Positions 8,355 through 17,326 of a stretch of DNA of 64,000 nt are shown here, piece by piece. Under the pieces are notes generated by a model. The model saw only the letters and a list, made by a program, of their open reading frames with translations, searched no databases and was not told the origin of the DNA. The stretch's first letter is position 1; each line of letters opens with the position of its first letter. The position numbers were made by a program, and so were the translations under genes. This stretch comes from Mesorhizobium sp. AR02 (GTDB lineage: Bacteria > Pseudomonadota > Alphaproteobacteria > Rhizobiales > Rhizobiaceae). Where the stretch lies: assembly GCF_024746835.1 (NCBI RefSeq), contig NZ_CP080531.1:6840001-6904000 (forward strand). The letters are read 5' to 3'.

Positions 8355-9281
8355 TCAGTCAGCGCCGCCGGCGGGAAGTGAAATCCGATAGTCAGGCCCG
8401 CGATTCCTTGGCTTCCGCCACGGCCTCAGACGATCCTTCAATCTCGTTCGGACAACCGGCTTCTCGTAAACCGGAGCCGGCAGGCCGGCGAGTGCATAAT
8501 AGTCGTCAAGGATGTTGGTCTGCAGCAGGCGCTGCTCCTGTGTGAAGAAGCTGAAATGCGCGGCGACCAGATCGCCGAAAACCTTGCCCGGCCGATCGAG
8601 CTTTGCCGGCAAGGTCGCTGACAGCCATTCTTCTTCATCATTTCCCGGCGGGTAGAAAAGCTCGCCGATCTCCAGGATGTCCGACCCGAAAAACCCTATC
8701 GCGTTGATCGAGAAGCGACCCAGCCTGACTTCCCGGTCAGGCACGCGGAAATCACCCAGCCTATTGGTCCGCACAGCCTCGATGAAGACCGGATGAAGCG
8801 CCTCGGGAAAGGCGGCATGTGCCCAGGAATACGGACACATCGCCTGACAGGTGAGCGGTCCTTCGATCAGAACCCTGGAAAGATTCTTGATCAAGCTGTT
8901 GCAGACCGCGTTGTTGATGATGAGCGGTGCATACCAGAGGGCCGCCCCTTTTTCCGCCATGGCCCGCGCCTTGAACCTGGGAAGGAAGCCCTCCTCCAGA
9001 AAAACCACGTCGTCGTCGAGGCGCAGATAGAGAGCGTCGGCGTCGTCACAGAAGCGAAAGAACCTGCCGATGACGTCGATAGTGCCGTCGGCGTTTGGAA
9101 GCGTCTTTATCTTGCAGCGCGGATCGCTGGCTGCCAGTCGCTGGAGATAGGCCCGGTCGGCTTCGTTGCGGCAATTGTCCCACAGATGCCATTCGTGCAC
9201 CTCGGGACTTTTCAGAACATGATGGCTGAGCAGGCGCAGGTACTTCTCACGGCCTGCCGGGGTCACAACAATCAGCTTCAT
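8355..9281 (-). CDS. Putative glycosyltransferase, unknown specificity
   Basis: A 308-residue cytoplasmic protein starting MKLIVVTPAGREKYL. It looks like a GT-A-fold glycosyltransferase: an N-terminal beta strand, a 'WHLWDNCRNEADR' segment, and a DXD-like metal/nucleotide-sugar site YLRLDDDVVF near residue 90. The upstream in-frame Met at 9317 adds 12 unconvincing residues, so the ATG at 9281 is used although its ribosome site is weak. No membrane segment is seen. It stands alone on this strand, but the next two genes make or use nucleotide sugars. This supports a role in polysaccharide or LPS assembly. The family call rests on the DDD motif and context only. Confidence 0.6.
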   Translation of the reverse strand: MKLIVVTPAGREKYLRLLSHHVLKSPEVHEWHLWDNCRNEADRAYLQRLAASDPRCKIKTLPNADGTIDVIGRFFRFCDDADALYLRLDDDVVFLEEGFLPRFKARAMAEKGAALWYAPLIINNAVCNSLIKNLSRVLIEGPLTCQAMCPYSWAHAAFPEALHPVFIEAVRTNRLGDFRVPDREVRLGRFSINAIGFFGSDILEIGELFYPPGNDEEEWLSATLPAKLDRPGKVFGDLVAAHFSFFTQEQRLLQTNILDDYYALAGLPAPVYEKPVVRTRLKDRLRPWRKPRNRGPDYRISLPAGGAD

Positions 9282-9611
9282 GAGAGTCTCGCCCCGCGTG
9301 TTTTGGTCAGCCTGCAACCTATGGCGAGCCTACAATCGATCATGTAGCGTTTCCAGATTCGCGGTGTGTTGCAAAGCACGGCGCAAGACATCGGCCTGAC
9401 AATGCCAGACAAAAGGCACCCTCCCGTTGGTGGCCCTTCGCATTCATCCGGCTTTGGTGTAGGGGCTCGCTATAACAGCTCGGAACCGAAGGGCTTTCCG
9501 CCAAGTGCATAAGTGGAAGAGGCGACTTTGGCATCTGCTGCGCAGGCAATGGTCCAAGCCGATCGACCTGGCTCAGATCATACTCGAACCATAAGGGCGT
9601 TGGATCCGCGA
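9282..9611. other. Intergenic region between divergent glycosyltransferase and glf genes
   Basis: About 330 bases with no convincing gene. Open frames here lack ribosome sites and family features. The region must hold both promoters of the divergent neighbours, but no clear -35/-10 pair was recognised. Confidence 0.5.
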
Positions 9612-10796
9612 ATGGACAAGAACCTGCTCAGCAAGACCGACATTCTCATTGTCGGCGCAGGCTTTTATGGCGCGACGCTCGCCGAGCGCATCGCCACGCA
9701 ACTCGGCCGGCGCGTGCTGGTGATCGACCGGCGCAAACACATTGGCGGTAATGCCTATACCGAACAAGATCCGGCCACCGGCGTCGAGATCCACCGCTAC
9801 GGGCCGCATCTGTTCCACACGTCCAACGAGGAGGTCTGGAATTATCTATGCGCCTTCACCGGTTTCACGGCCTATCGCCATCGTGCGTTCTCGACCTATC
9901 GCGACAAGGTCTATCCGCTGCCGATCAACCTCGCCACGATCTGCCAGTTCTTCGGCAAGCGGTTGAGCCCCAATGAAGCGCGCGGCATGATCGCCGAGCA
10001 GGCCGCCGAGCTTGGCGACCGCCCGCCGGCCAATCTCGAGGAGAAGGCGATCTCCCTCGTCGGCCGTCCGCTCTACGAGGCCTTCATCAAGGGCTATACT
10101 GCCAAGCAATGGCAGACGGACCCGCGCGAACTGCCGGCGCAGATCATCGCGCGCCTGCCGGTCCGCTACACATTCGAGGACGGCTATTTCAACGACCGTT
10201 TCCAGGGCCAACCTGTGGATGGCTATACCGCGATCTTCGAAAAGATGCTCGCGCATGAGCTCATCGAAACACGGCTTGGCATCGACTTCTTCGATATCAA
10301 ACCCTTGCTGCCGAAAGACCTGCCGGTCGTCTACACCGGTCCGATCGACCGCTATTTCGACTATTGCGAGGGCGAACTCGGCTGGCGGACCATCGATATC
10401 GATCTCGAGGTCATGGACACCCCGGATCATCAGGGCACGGCGATCATGAACTATGCCGACGAAGCCGTGCCCTACACCCGGGTAGTCGAATTCCGGCATT
10501 TCAATCCGGAACGCCAGCACAAGAGCGACAAGACACTTATCGGCCGCGAATATTCGCGTTTTGCCGGCCGCACCGACGAGCCCTACTACCCGATCGACAC
10601 ACGCCGCGATCAGGCGGTGTACCGTCGTTATCTCGAACGGGCGGCCGCCGAGAAAAACCTGCATCTGGGCGGACGGTTGGGCACCTACCGGTATCTCGAC
10701 ATGCATCAAGCGATCGGCGCGGCCCTGAAGGCCTTCGAAACCGTGCTCGAGCCCTATTTCACCGGCAAGCTCGATTCTGTTTCACGGTCGTTATGA
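9612..10796 (+). CDS. glf: UDP-galactopyranose mutase
   Basis: Flavoenzyme that interconverts UDP-galactopyranose and UDP-galactofuranose, supplying Galf for surface polysaccharide. The 394 residues are close to the usual family length. The FAD-binding motif GAGFYGATLAERIA lies near residue 13, followed by RKHIGGNAY. The substrate-site block RYGPHLFHTSNEEVW sits around residue 60-75, and FIKGYTAKQWQTDP and the late EFRHFNPE are typical of the family. The ATG at 9612 is used because the frame upstream lacks family sequence. The neighbouring epimerase and glycosyltransferase fit a glycan locus. Confidence 0.95.
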   Translation: MDKNLLSKTDILIVGAGFYGATLAERIATQLGRRVLVIDRRKHIGGNAYTEQDPATGVEIHRYGPHLFHTSNEEVWNYLCAFTGFTAYRHRAFSTYRDKVYPLPINLATICQFFGKRLSPNEARGMIAEQAAELGDRPPANLEEKAISLVGRPLYEAFIKGYTAKQWQTDPRELPAQIIARLPVRYTFEDGYFNDRFQGQPVDGYTAIFEKMLAHELIETRLGIDFFDIKPLLPKDLPVVYTGPIDRYFDYCEGELGWRTIDIDLEVMDTPDHQGTAIMNYADEAVPYTRVVEFRHFNPERQHKSDKTLIGREYSRFAGRTDEPYYPIDTRRDQAVYRRYLERAAAEKNLHLGGRLGTYRYLDMHQAIGAALKAFETVLEPYFTGKLDSVSRSL

Positions 10797-10830
10797 CGGG
10801 TCGGGTCTGAAACCTTAAAACGTCCGGCGC

Positions 10831-11802
10831 TCAGGCTGTTGCCGCCGATCTGCCGTCAGTCACAATCTGTCGGCGGAACCATTCGAAGGTGCGCCGTATC
10901 CCTTCCTGGTAACTGGTCTTTGCCTCCCATCCGGGAAGAACCTGTCTTGCCAGGGTCAAGTCCGGGCACCGGTTCGTCGGATCCTGCGGGACAGGTGCAT
11001 GGTGTTCGATGCGGCTGCCCGGCACAAGCGAACTGACGAATTTCGCGGTCTCGAGAACCGAGACCTCGCGATTGTTGCCGATGTTCAAGGGGCCGCGGTG
11101 CGAGATGCTGTCACGCCAGAAGAAACGCGCCAGACCATCGACGATATCGTCGACATAACCCCAGCTGCGCGATTGCGAGCCGTCGCCATAGACGGTCAGG
11201 ATTCCCGTGGTCAGGGCCTGGCTGACAAAATTCGAAACAGCGCGGCCGTCATCGATGCGCGTTCGCGGCCCATAGGTGTTGAACAACCTGACGACGCGGA
11301 CATCGAGCCCGCTGACGCGTTGCTCTTCGAACAGCAGCGCCTCGGTGCAGCGCTTGCTTTCATCATAGGAAGCCCTTGGCCCGGTGCAGTCCACGGATCC
11401 CCGGTAGCTCTCCGGTTGCGGCGACACCAGGGGATCGCCATAAACTTCCGAGGTGGAGGCGAAGCAGAAGCGACCGCCGGGCCTGAGCAGTGATAGAAGA
11501 TTGAGCGCGCCGCCTACGTTGGCCCTGATCGTGCGCGCCGGCTCGCGCATGTACCATATGGGCGAAGCCGGTGACGCCAGATGTATGATCTCATCGAAAT
11601 GCCGGCTGGCCGTGAAGCTTTCGGCATCGGCAATCTGCAGGTTGAACCGCGGATCCGCGACATGGGCAATGTTGTCGCGCAATCCGGTCCACAGATTGTC
11701 GACGACGACAAGCGTTTCCAGATCATCGCGCCGCAGCAGGCGATCGACAAGATGGGAGCCAATGAAGCCGCAGCCACCAGAAACCAACACACTGCGCGGC
11801 AT
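10831..11802 (-). CDS. NAD-dependent epimerase/dehydratase, UDP-glucuronate decarboxylase-like
   Basis: Short-chain dehydrogenase of the extended NDP-sugar type, 323 residues. The Rossmann motif is SGGCGFIGSHLVDRLL at the N-terminus, and the catalytic Tyr-Lys pair is YDESKR with the preceding GPRA. The HLASPASP stretch and RLFNTYGPR resemble UDP-glucuronate decarboxylases (UXS), which make UDP-xylose. A GTG two codons upstream is possible, but the ATG at 11802 has AGGGAG at good spacing. It converges with glf (35 bp between stops), so the pair does not form an operon. UDP-glucose epimerase activity cannot be excluded. Confidence 0.82.
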   Translation of the reverse strand: MPRSVLVSGGCGFIGSHLVDRLLRRDDLETLVVVDNLWTGLRDNIAHVADPRFNLQIADAESFTASRHFDEIIHLASPASPIWYMREPARTIRANVGGALNLLSLLRPGGRFCFASTSEVYGDPLVSPQPESYRGSVDCTGPRASYDESKRCTEALLFEEQRVSGLDVRVVRLFNTYGPRTRIDDGRAVSNFVSQALTTGILTVYGDGSQSRSWGYVDDIVDGLARFFWRDSISHRGPLNIGNNREVSVLETAKFVSSLVPGSRIEHHAPVPQDPTNRCPDLTLARQVLPGWEAKTSYQEGIRRTFEWFRRQIVTDGRSAATA

Positions 11803-12561
11803 GCGCACTCCCTTCCAGAAACTCGGCCGGTCAACGCGCCGCAGGGCTTGTTTCCCCGGGATGATGGGAACGGTGTCCTATCCAGATCCGAAAGTCTTTC
11901 TACCAGTGCTTTCACCGATGCCGCAATTGCAACGATCAAACTTGTCTTGCGCCAGCCGATAACCGGTCGCCCGAGGGTCAAACCGTGGCCGGGATATATG
12001 GCGCGGGCGGGTGAGTGGATTTTGGCAACCTACAGTGCCCTTTGCGGGCAAGGCATTCCGGTCGCATCGCCACAGCGTGACGCCGTAGGCAGCGGTCTGT
12101 TACTCATTTCTTCCGACTGGCGCACAATCTCGGCGAAGACCAGCGCGAAGCTACCCAGCATGACAAAGACGATGATCAGGCGTGCTACCGGCAATATGTC
12201 GGCCTCGTCTGGCTGGTGCGTGCCCAGGAACATCAGGATATTCCCGGGATGATACGCACAAATCAAAAGTGCCACAGCGTCCTTTTAGGATCCCGAAGGA
12301 TACTTGCGGTGCTGCGGGCGCCCCCACGCCATCCATGCCGGCTAACATGATCCATCCGCCTTTACGAGACTTTAAGCCCCGCCTTAACCATCACATTCGC
12401 GCGTGCCCTGTCATGAAGCGCGACCTGCCGGTCGGGACGATGCCGTCGTGGCATGGCTTTGCCCAGTGGCGCAACGGCTCTCTTTGCAGACCTGCCCGCA
12501 CCATGCTACCCCGGCGCTGGCGCGGCCAGACCCGTCGCCAATCGGTCGCGATCGGGGAGCC
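11803..12561. other. 760-base gap between epimerase and nadK
   Basis: Sparse region. The only candidate gene is the small leftward ORF at 12030-12233, listed separately. Other open frames are short and lack ribosome sites. No tRNA-like fold, terminator with a U-tract or repeat was seen. Confidence 0.5.
12030..12233 (-). CDS. Possible small membrane protein, unknown
   Basis: A 67-codon frame beginning MFLGTHQPDEADILPVA. One hydrophobic segment (LIIVFVMLGSFALVFAEIV, residues 18-36) is followed by a polar tail. A GGGAA box stands 7 bases before the ATG, and a longer version from 12275 is possible. No family is recognised. It sits alone in a 760-base gap. A membrane segment in a short GC-rich frame can arise by chance, so support is limited. 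Confidence 0.35.
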   Translation of the reverse strand: MFLGTHQPDEADILPVARLIIVFVMLGSFALVFAEIVRQSEEMSNRPLPTASRCGDATGMPCPQRAL

Positions 12562-13335
12562 ATGAGCACAGCCGCCAACAGCATCGCCTTCGTCTCGTCC
12601 GACACAACAGACGCCAAGGCGGCGCTGGAAAGCCTGTCGGCGCGTTATGGCCAACGTTCGATCGCGGAGGCCGCCGTTGTGGTGGCCCTGGGCGGCGACG
12701 GCTTCCTGCTGCAGACCTTGCGCGATACGATGGGAACGGGAAAGAAGGTCTACGGCATGAACCGTGGCACCATCGGGTTCCTGATGAATGAGTACCGTTC
12801 CGGGGGACTCACCGAGCGAATCGCGGCCGCGGTCGCCGAAACCATCCGCCCGCTGGAAATGCTGGCCGTCACCTCGGAAGGCGAAACCGTTTCGGCGCTG
12901 GCGATCAACGAAGTTGCGCTGTGGCGCCAATCCTATCAGACAGCCAAGATCCGCATCAGCGTCGATGAACAGATCCGGCTCGAGGAACTGAGCTGCGACG
13001 GCGTCATGATCGCCACGCCAGCCGGATCCACGGCCTACAATCTCTCCGCACACGGCCCGATCCTGCCACTCGACGCGCCGCTTCTGGCGCTCACTCCAGT
13101 CAGCCCGTTCCGCCCGCGCCGCTGGCGTGGCGCGTTGCTTTCCAACAAGGCGACCGTGCGCTTCGACATTCTGGAGCCGGAAAAGCGGCCTGTGAATGCC
13201 GCCGCCGACCATACGGAAGTCAAGGCGGTGACCTCGGTAACGGTGCGGGAGTCGCCGGCAGCGACGGCGACCTTGCTGTTCGACCCCAATCACTCCTGGA
13301 ACGAGCGCATCCTGGCTGAACAGTTCCGGTACTGA
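12562..13335 (+). CDS. nadK: NAD kinase
   Basis: ATP-dependent phosphorylation of NAD to NADP in the cytoplasm. The 257 residues match the short rhizobial form of the enzyme. The nucleotide-binding GGDG motif is present as [13 protein letters not shown] near residue 38, followed by [14 protein letters not shown] and the conserved [18 protein letters not shown] block. The ATG at 12562 follows a GGGGAG box. A longer open frame upstream has no family sequence. It is monocistronic, with the helicase gene following after a promoter-containing 190-bp gap. Confidence 0.95.
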   Translation: MSTAANSIAFVSSDTTDAKAALESLSARYGQRSIAEAAVVVALGGDGFLLQTLRDTMGTGKKVYGMNRGTIGFLMNEYRSGGLTERIAAAVAETIRPLEMLAVTSEGETVSALAINEVALWRQSYQTAKIRISVDEQIRLEELSCDGVMIATPAGSTAYNLSAHGPILPLDAPLLALTPVSPFRPRRWRGALLSNKATVRFDILEPEKRPVNAAADHTEVKAVTSVTVRESPAATATLLFDPNHSWNERILAEQFRY

Positions 13336-13417
13336 GCCGGCACACAGACAAGCGGCCGGATTAAGCATCGCGATTAAGGTTACAACTTCACAATCGCGCC
13401 AATCCCGCCCGTTTCTG

Positions 13418-13446
13418 TTGACAAATCGCGGACTTGCGCCTAATCG
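13418..13446 (+). promoter_or_regulatory. Candidate sigma-70 promoter for the DEAD-box helicase gene
   Basis: TTGACA at 13418-13423, a 17-base spacer, then TAATCG at 13441-13446. The -35 box is a perfect match and the -10 is partial. It lies about 80 bases before the proposed helicase start, leaving a leader of about 75 nt that could carry cold-shock regulation (inference). Confidence 0.55.
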
Positions 13447-13527
13447 CAATGCCAATCTTGCAAGCGCGCGGCGCTTGCCGCGACAAAAGCCGTTGCGCTT
13501 CCCCGAACCAGCCAAAGACAACAACAC

Positions 13528-15120
13528 TTGTCCTCAGACACCACGATCGCTCAAGAAGCGTTGACCTTTTCAGACCTCGGCCTGTCGCCGAAGGTGCTTT
13601 CCGCAGTCACCGATGCCGGCTACACGCAGCCGACGCCGATCCAGGCCGGTGCCATCCCGCACGCCCTGCTCGGCAAGGATATTTTGGGCATCGCCCAGAC
13701 CGGCACCGGCAAAACGGCTTCCTTTGTGCTGCCAATGCTGACCCGCCTCGAAAAGGGCCGGGCTCGCGCTCGTATGCCGCGCACGCTGATCCTGGAGCCG
13801 ACGCGCGAACTCGCCGCACAGGTCGAAGAGAATTTCATCAGATATGGCAAGAACCACAAGCTCAACATCGCGCTTTTGATCGGCGGCGTGTCGTTCGATG
13901 AGCAGGACAAGAAGCTGGAGCGCGGCGCCGACGTGCTGATCGCGACGCCTGGCCGTCTGCTCGACCACCGCGAGCGCGGGAAGCTGCTGCTCAACGGCGT
14001 CGAGATCCTCGTCATCGACGAGGCCGACCGGATGCTCGACATGGGCTTCATTCCCGATATCGAGCGCATCTGCGAAATGATCCCGTTCACCCGGCAGACG
14101 CTGTTCTTCTCGGCAACCATGCCGCCGGAAATCACCAAGCTGACGGAAAAGTTTCTGCACGCGCCGGTGCGTGTCGAAGTTTCGAAGGCCGCGTCGGCCG
14201 CCACCAACATCATCCAGCGGCTGGTCAAATCCGGCTCGAAGCCCTGGGACAAGCGCGAGACGTTGCGCAACCTCATCAAGGCCGAAGACGCGGAGCTGAA
14301 GAACGCCATCATCTTCTGCAACCGCAAGGTCGAAGTGTCCGAGCTGTTCCGCTCGCTGCTGAAGTATGATTTCGATGCCGGCGCCCTGCATGGCGACATG
14401 GATCAGCGCGCCCGCATGCAGATGCTGGCCAATTTCCGTGACGGCAAGCTTCGCTATCTCGTGGCTTCGGACGTCGCCGCGCGCGGCCTCGACATCCCCG
14501 ATGTCAGCCACGTCTTCAACTATGACGTGCCGATCCATGCCGAGGACTATGTCCACCGCATCGGCCGCACCGGCCGCGCCGGGCGCTCCGGCAAGTCCTT
14601 CACCATCGCGACGAAGTCCGACACCAAGTATATCGACGCCATCGAACGGCTGATCGGCACCAAGATCGAATGGCATGATGGCGACCTGTCGACGGTCGTG
14701 GTCAGCGAAGGCGGCGAAGACGATGCTCCGCGCCGTGGCAAAGGCGCGCCGCGTCGCGCCGGCCGCAAGGACGACGATCGCAAGGACAGGGGCGAGCGCA
14801 AAAAGGGCGGCGAACGTCGCGCCAGACACAGCGAGGAAGATGCCTCGACCGTGGTCGCACAGCAAGAACAGCCCGATGTGGCTGAGACGCCCGTCGCCGA
14901 CATTGGCGAACGGCGTGCGCGCAAGGAGGCGATCCGTTCGGACAACACCGAACGCAAATCCTCCGATCGCAACGAACAGCGCGCACCGGGACGGGGCGAT
15001 ACCAGGCCGCAGCGCGAAAGCAGCCGCCCTGCCCGTCACCGCCACCAGGAAGACAACGACACCACCGTTGGCTTTGGCGATGACATGCCGGCCTTCATGC
15101 GCATCGTCGCCAAGGTCTGA
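13528..15120 (+). CDS. DEAD-box ATP-dependent RNA helicase, RhlE-like
   Basis: RNA helicase of 530 residues. Domain 1 has the Q motif (TPIQAGAIPHAL), Walker A AQTGTGKTASF near residue 55, PTRELAAQ, DEAD box VIDEADRMLDMGF near 168 and SAT. Domain 2 has the ARGLDIPDVSHVFNYD and HRIGRTGRAGRSG motifs near 350. From about residue 395 the protein becomes a low-complexity Arg/Lys/Asp/Glu tail, as in RhlE-type enzymes, probably for RNA binding. The only suitable start is a TTG; the first in-frame ATG lies inside the helicase core. No strong ribosome site precedes it. Likely roles are ribosome assembly or mRNA decay, possibly with RNase E. Confidence 0.9.
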   Translation: MSSDTTIAQEALTFSDLGLSPKVLSAVTDAGYTQPTPIQAGAIPHALLGKDILGIAQTGTGKTASFVLPMLTRLEKGRARARMPRTLILEPTRELAAQVEENFIRYGKNHKLNIALLIGGVSFDEQDKKLERGADVLIATPGRLLDHRERGKLLLNGVEILVIDEADRMLDMGFIPDIERICEMIPFTRQTLFFSATMPPEITKLTEKFLHAPVRVEVSKAASAATNIIQRLVKSGSKPWDKRETLRNLIKAEDAELKNAIIFCNRKVEVSELFRSLLKYDFDAGALHGDMDQRARMQMLANFRDGKLRYLVASDVAARGLDIPDVSHVFNYDVPIHAEDYVHRIGRTGRAGRSGKSFTIATKSDTKYIDAIERLIGTKIEWHDGDLSTVVVSEGGEDDAPRRGKGAPRRAGRKDDDRKDRGERKKGGERRARHSEEDASTVVAQQEQPDVAETPVADIGERRARKEAIRSDNTERKSSDRNEQRAPGRGDTRPQRESSRPARHRHQEDNDTTVGFGDDMPAFMRIVAKV

Positions 15121-15135
15121 TCTCCGGCCAACTTT

Positions 15136-15167
15136 CGAAGGCAAGCCAGCGATCCGGCTTGCCTTCG
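15136..15167. terminator. Stem-loop between convergent genes
   Basis: Perfect 12-bp arms (CGAAGGCAAGCC / GGCTTGCCTTCG) around an 8-base loop, between the ends of the helicase gene and the convergent 15195-15803 gene. No U-run follows on either strand, so it is a probable bidirectional terminator of weak intrinsic strength. Confidence 0.6.
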
Positions 15168-15194
15168 CAGTAAGCTTCTGGCCTGCCTCGCCCG

Positions 15195-15803
15195 TTACAT
15201 TGGCCCAGGCATCATCTTGGTCGGCTTCTCCAGCATCGGAAACTCGGCCTTGGTGCATTTCACGTTCGGGTTCGTCGGACTGAACATGCCGTTCGGATTG
15301 TCCCTGAACAGCCAAGCGTGAAGATCATAGTGGACGAACTCCCTCGGGATGAGCGGATAGTGTCCTTCCATCGGCCCCATGAAGGTTTGGCCAAACAGTT
15401 TTGGCGGTTCTTTGATGTCCGGCGTCAGCGGCACCAGCCATTCCACGCCGACCAACTTCAGGCCTTTCTTGGTCGGCTCGTAGATCAGGGCGTTGGGCTT
15501 CATCGGGTCGAGCTTCTGGCCGACGCTCATGGCGTTGACGAAATGGATGCCCATGGCGCCTTTCGGATAAAACATCGCGCCCGGTATCTTTTCGCCAGCA
15601 TAGTAGACGCAGCCAACCGTCGACAGATAGAGGTCGCGGACAGCTGCGGTATAGTCTTCGTACTTCGCCAACGATTTCTTCAAGGCTTCGATATCGGCCT
15701 TGTTGGCGTCCTCGGCCCGAGCCGTAGCGACCCCCAACCACGCGCCTACAACACCGGTCAAAACGAGGACGCCGCAGCGCCCAAGGCTGGCTGTTCTTGT
15801 CAT
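15195..15803 (-). CDS. Secreted protein of unknown function
   Basis: A 202-residue protein with a Sec signal peptide (hydrophobic GVLVLTGVVGAWLGVATARA, cleavage near residue 30). The mature part starts EDANKADIEALKKSLAKYEDY and contains LYLSTVGCVYY, GAMGIHFVNAM, LIYEPTKKGLKLVGVEWLV and a final PNVKC segment, with two Cys that could pair. SD GGAGGA precedes the ATG by 5 bases. I recognise no named domain, although the fold looks globular and periplasmic. It is monocistronic and converges with the helicase gene. Confidence 0.75.
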   Translation of the reverse strand: MTRTASLGRCGVLVLTGVVGAWLGVATARAEDANKADIEALKKSLAKYEDYTAAVRDLYLSTVGCVYYAGEKIPGAMFYPKGAMGIHFVNAMSVGQKLDPMKPNALIYEPTKKGLKLVGVEWLVPLTPDIKEPPKLFGQTFMGPMEGHYPLIPREFVHYDLHAWLFRDNPNGMFSPTNPNVKCTKAEFPMLEKPTKMMPGPM

Positions 15804-16000
15804 GCATTCCTCCCAGATATTTCATCTGGCCGTGCAGACCGAGGCGGGAAAATGCTTATCGCGCGGCCAGTTGTACCGCCTCATCCCCTCTGGAACAAAG
15901 TCAAAGCTATTCCTTTCCATGGTTGCGGGAAAGCGGTTATTTAGAACTAGCTAATTCTCATACGTTGCAATCTGAAGAGCGCCTATGGCCGCTCAAGCAG

Positions 16001-16025
16001 AAACGGCCCCGCATGGGGGCCGTTT
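16001..16025 (-). terminator. Terminator of the OmpA-lipoprotein gene
   Basis: Perfect 10-bp stem AAACGGCCCC / GGGGCCGTTT with a 5-base loop, 22 bases past the stop of the leftward OmpA-family gene. The stem's own U's and a short pyrimidine run follow on that strand. Confidence 0.7.
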
Positions 16026-16046
16026 CGCATTCGATTGCCGATCAGA

Positions 16047-16697
16047 TCAGGTGAGCGGCGACAGCTGGATTTCGACGCGACGGTTCTGCTCGCGGCCGGC
16101 GGCCGTCGCATTGGATGCGATCGGCCGCGTCTTGCCGAAGCCGGTGACCGCGAAGCGGCGCTGATCGACGCCCTGACCGGACAGATAGTTGGCGACCGCC
16201 AGCGCGCGGCGCTGCGACAGATCGAAATTGTGCTGGTCGCCGCCGGTCGAATCGGTATGACCGAACACGTCGACCGTGGTCTGCTTGAACTTCTTCAGCA
16301 CCAGCGCAACCGAGTTCAGCACCGAATAGAAGCCGGGCTTCACCGCATCCTGATCGACATTGAAGGTGATGTCCGACGGCATGTTGAGGATGATCTGGTC
16401 GCCACTGCGGGTGACGCTGACACCAGTGCCCTCGAGCTGCCGGCGCAGTTCAGCTTCGTTCTGATCCATGGTGGCGCCGATGGCGCCGCCGGCCAGCGCA
16501 CCGATGCCGGCGCCAATCAGCGCGTTGCGGCGATCATTGCCGCCGGCAAGCAGACCAAGGCTGGCACCTGCAAGGGCACCAAGACCGGCACCAGCGGCCG
16601 TGTTGGAAATCTTCTGGTCGCCCGTATATGGGTCGGTGGTGGTGCAAGCGCTCACGAGCAAAGCCGTCGCCACGACGACGAGCACGGTCTTCTTCAT
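16047..16697 (-). CDS. OmpA-family outer-membrane lipoprotein (YiaD-like)
   Basis: Peptidoglycan-binding lipoprotein of 216 residues. MKKTVLVVVATALLVSAC is a lipoprotein signal with the lipobox Cys at 18. Next come glycine-zipper repeats (AGAGLGALAGASLGLLAGG, then GAGIGALAGGAIGA, residues 35-75) that probably span or pack in the outer membrane. The C-terminal OmpA domain (about 95-210) has VFGHTDSTGGDQHNFDLSQRRA and the Arg/Asp peptidoglycan-contact region through REQNRRVEIQL. The frame is open 23 codons further upstream, but the ATG at 16697 begins the signal peptide and follows GGAGAGGGA. It is monocistronic, with its terminator at 16001-16025. Confidence 0.9.
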   Translation of the reverse strand: MKKTVLVVVATALLVSACTTTDPYTGDQKISNTAAGAGLGALAGASLGLLAGGNDRRNALIGAGIGALAGGAIGATMDQNEAELRRQLEGTGVSVTRSGDQIILNMPSDITFNVDQDAVKPGFYSVLNSVALVLKKFKQTTVDVFGHTDSTGGDQHNFDLSQRRALAVANYLSGQGVDQRRFAVTGFGKTRPIASNATAAGREQNRRVEIQLSPLT

Positions 16698-16787
16698 AGA
16701 TGGTCCCTCTCCAAGTCGCGCCTTTTTCGACGGTGCCAAATCAGCCCTTCCCGCGACTTGTACCATGAATTGCGGCGAAAAGCGGAA

Positions 16788-16817
16788 CGGGAAAAGCGCC
16801 CACGACGGCTTTTCCCG
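16788..16817 (-). terminator. Stem-loop after the GFA-family gene
   Basis: Perfect arms CGGGAAAAGC / GCTTTTCCCG with a 10-base loop, 31 bases past the stop of the leftward gene 16849-17223. It is a probable terminator that also separates the OmpA gene's promoter from upstream transcription. Confidence 0.6.
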
Positions 16818-16848
16818 GGGTCAGTTACGTGACGCCCGCATTGGCCGG

Positions 16849-17223
16849 CTACCAGAGATTCTTGCCGTCAATGACCACCACTTCCACCTTGTCGAGATCG
16901 AAATTATCGAACAACCGCGAATTGACGCTGATCTTCGGATTGTCGAAATCCGGCTCGCCGGTCGACCAATCCGGTGTTTCGGTGAAAGTGCCGCAGCCGC
17001 AAGTGGTGCAAAAACCATGCTTCACGGTTTTCGAGCCCCATTGATAGAAGGCGACGTTTTTCAGCGGCGTGATGAGCCTGAACTGAGATGGGGTGTAATA
17101 GGCCCAGAGCGAGCCGCGTTTCGAGCAGAACGAACAGGTGCATTGCGTCACCGTCTGCGGTGCCTCTGAAACCTCGAATGTCGTCGCCTTGCAGTGGCAG
17201 CTTCCCTTGATGGTCATCGACAT
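16849..17223 (-). CDS. GFA-family zinc protein (glutathione-dependent formaldehyde-activating-like)
   Basis: Small cytoplasmic zinc-binding protein of 124 residues. Family cysteines are visible as GSCHCKA near residue 10, QCTCSFCSKRG near 30 and FCTTCGCGTF near 73, the paired Cys clusters of the Mss4-like GFA fold. Starts at 17223 or 17217 both fit a GGAGAGG box, and a GTG at 17226 is also in frame. Founding members were linked to the glutathione-formaldehyde adduct. Most paralogues have unknown activity, so the enzyme name should not be taken literally. Confidence 0.85.
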   Translation of the reverse strand: MSMTIKGSCHCKATTFEVSEAPQTVTQCTCSFCSKRGSLWAYYTPSQFRLITPLKNVAFYQWGSKTVKHGFCTTCGCGTFTETPDWSTGEPDFDNPKISVNSRLFDNFDLDKVEVVVIDGKNLW

Positions 17224-17326
17224 CACCTCTCCATTGTCCGCCGCCCATGCAGCAGGGCACCATAAAGAAGCGATCCTGACAACTGTCTGTCAGCAGGCTT
17301 TGCCCGTGAACAGCCGACAGCAAACC

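Noticed and set aside
13570..15315. A 581-codon leftward open frame covering the helicase gene
   Set aside because: It is the antisense shadow of a high-GC gene: Arg/Gly/Ala/Asp/His-rich composition, no family motif, while the opposite strand has all DEAD-box motifs.
16001..16025. The hairpin here as an attachment site or repeat-class member
   Set aside because: It has simple terminator geometry after the OmpA-family gene and no second copy was seen in the window.
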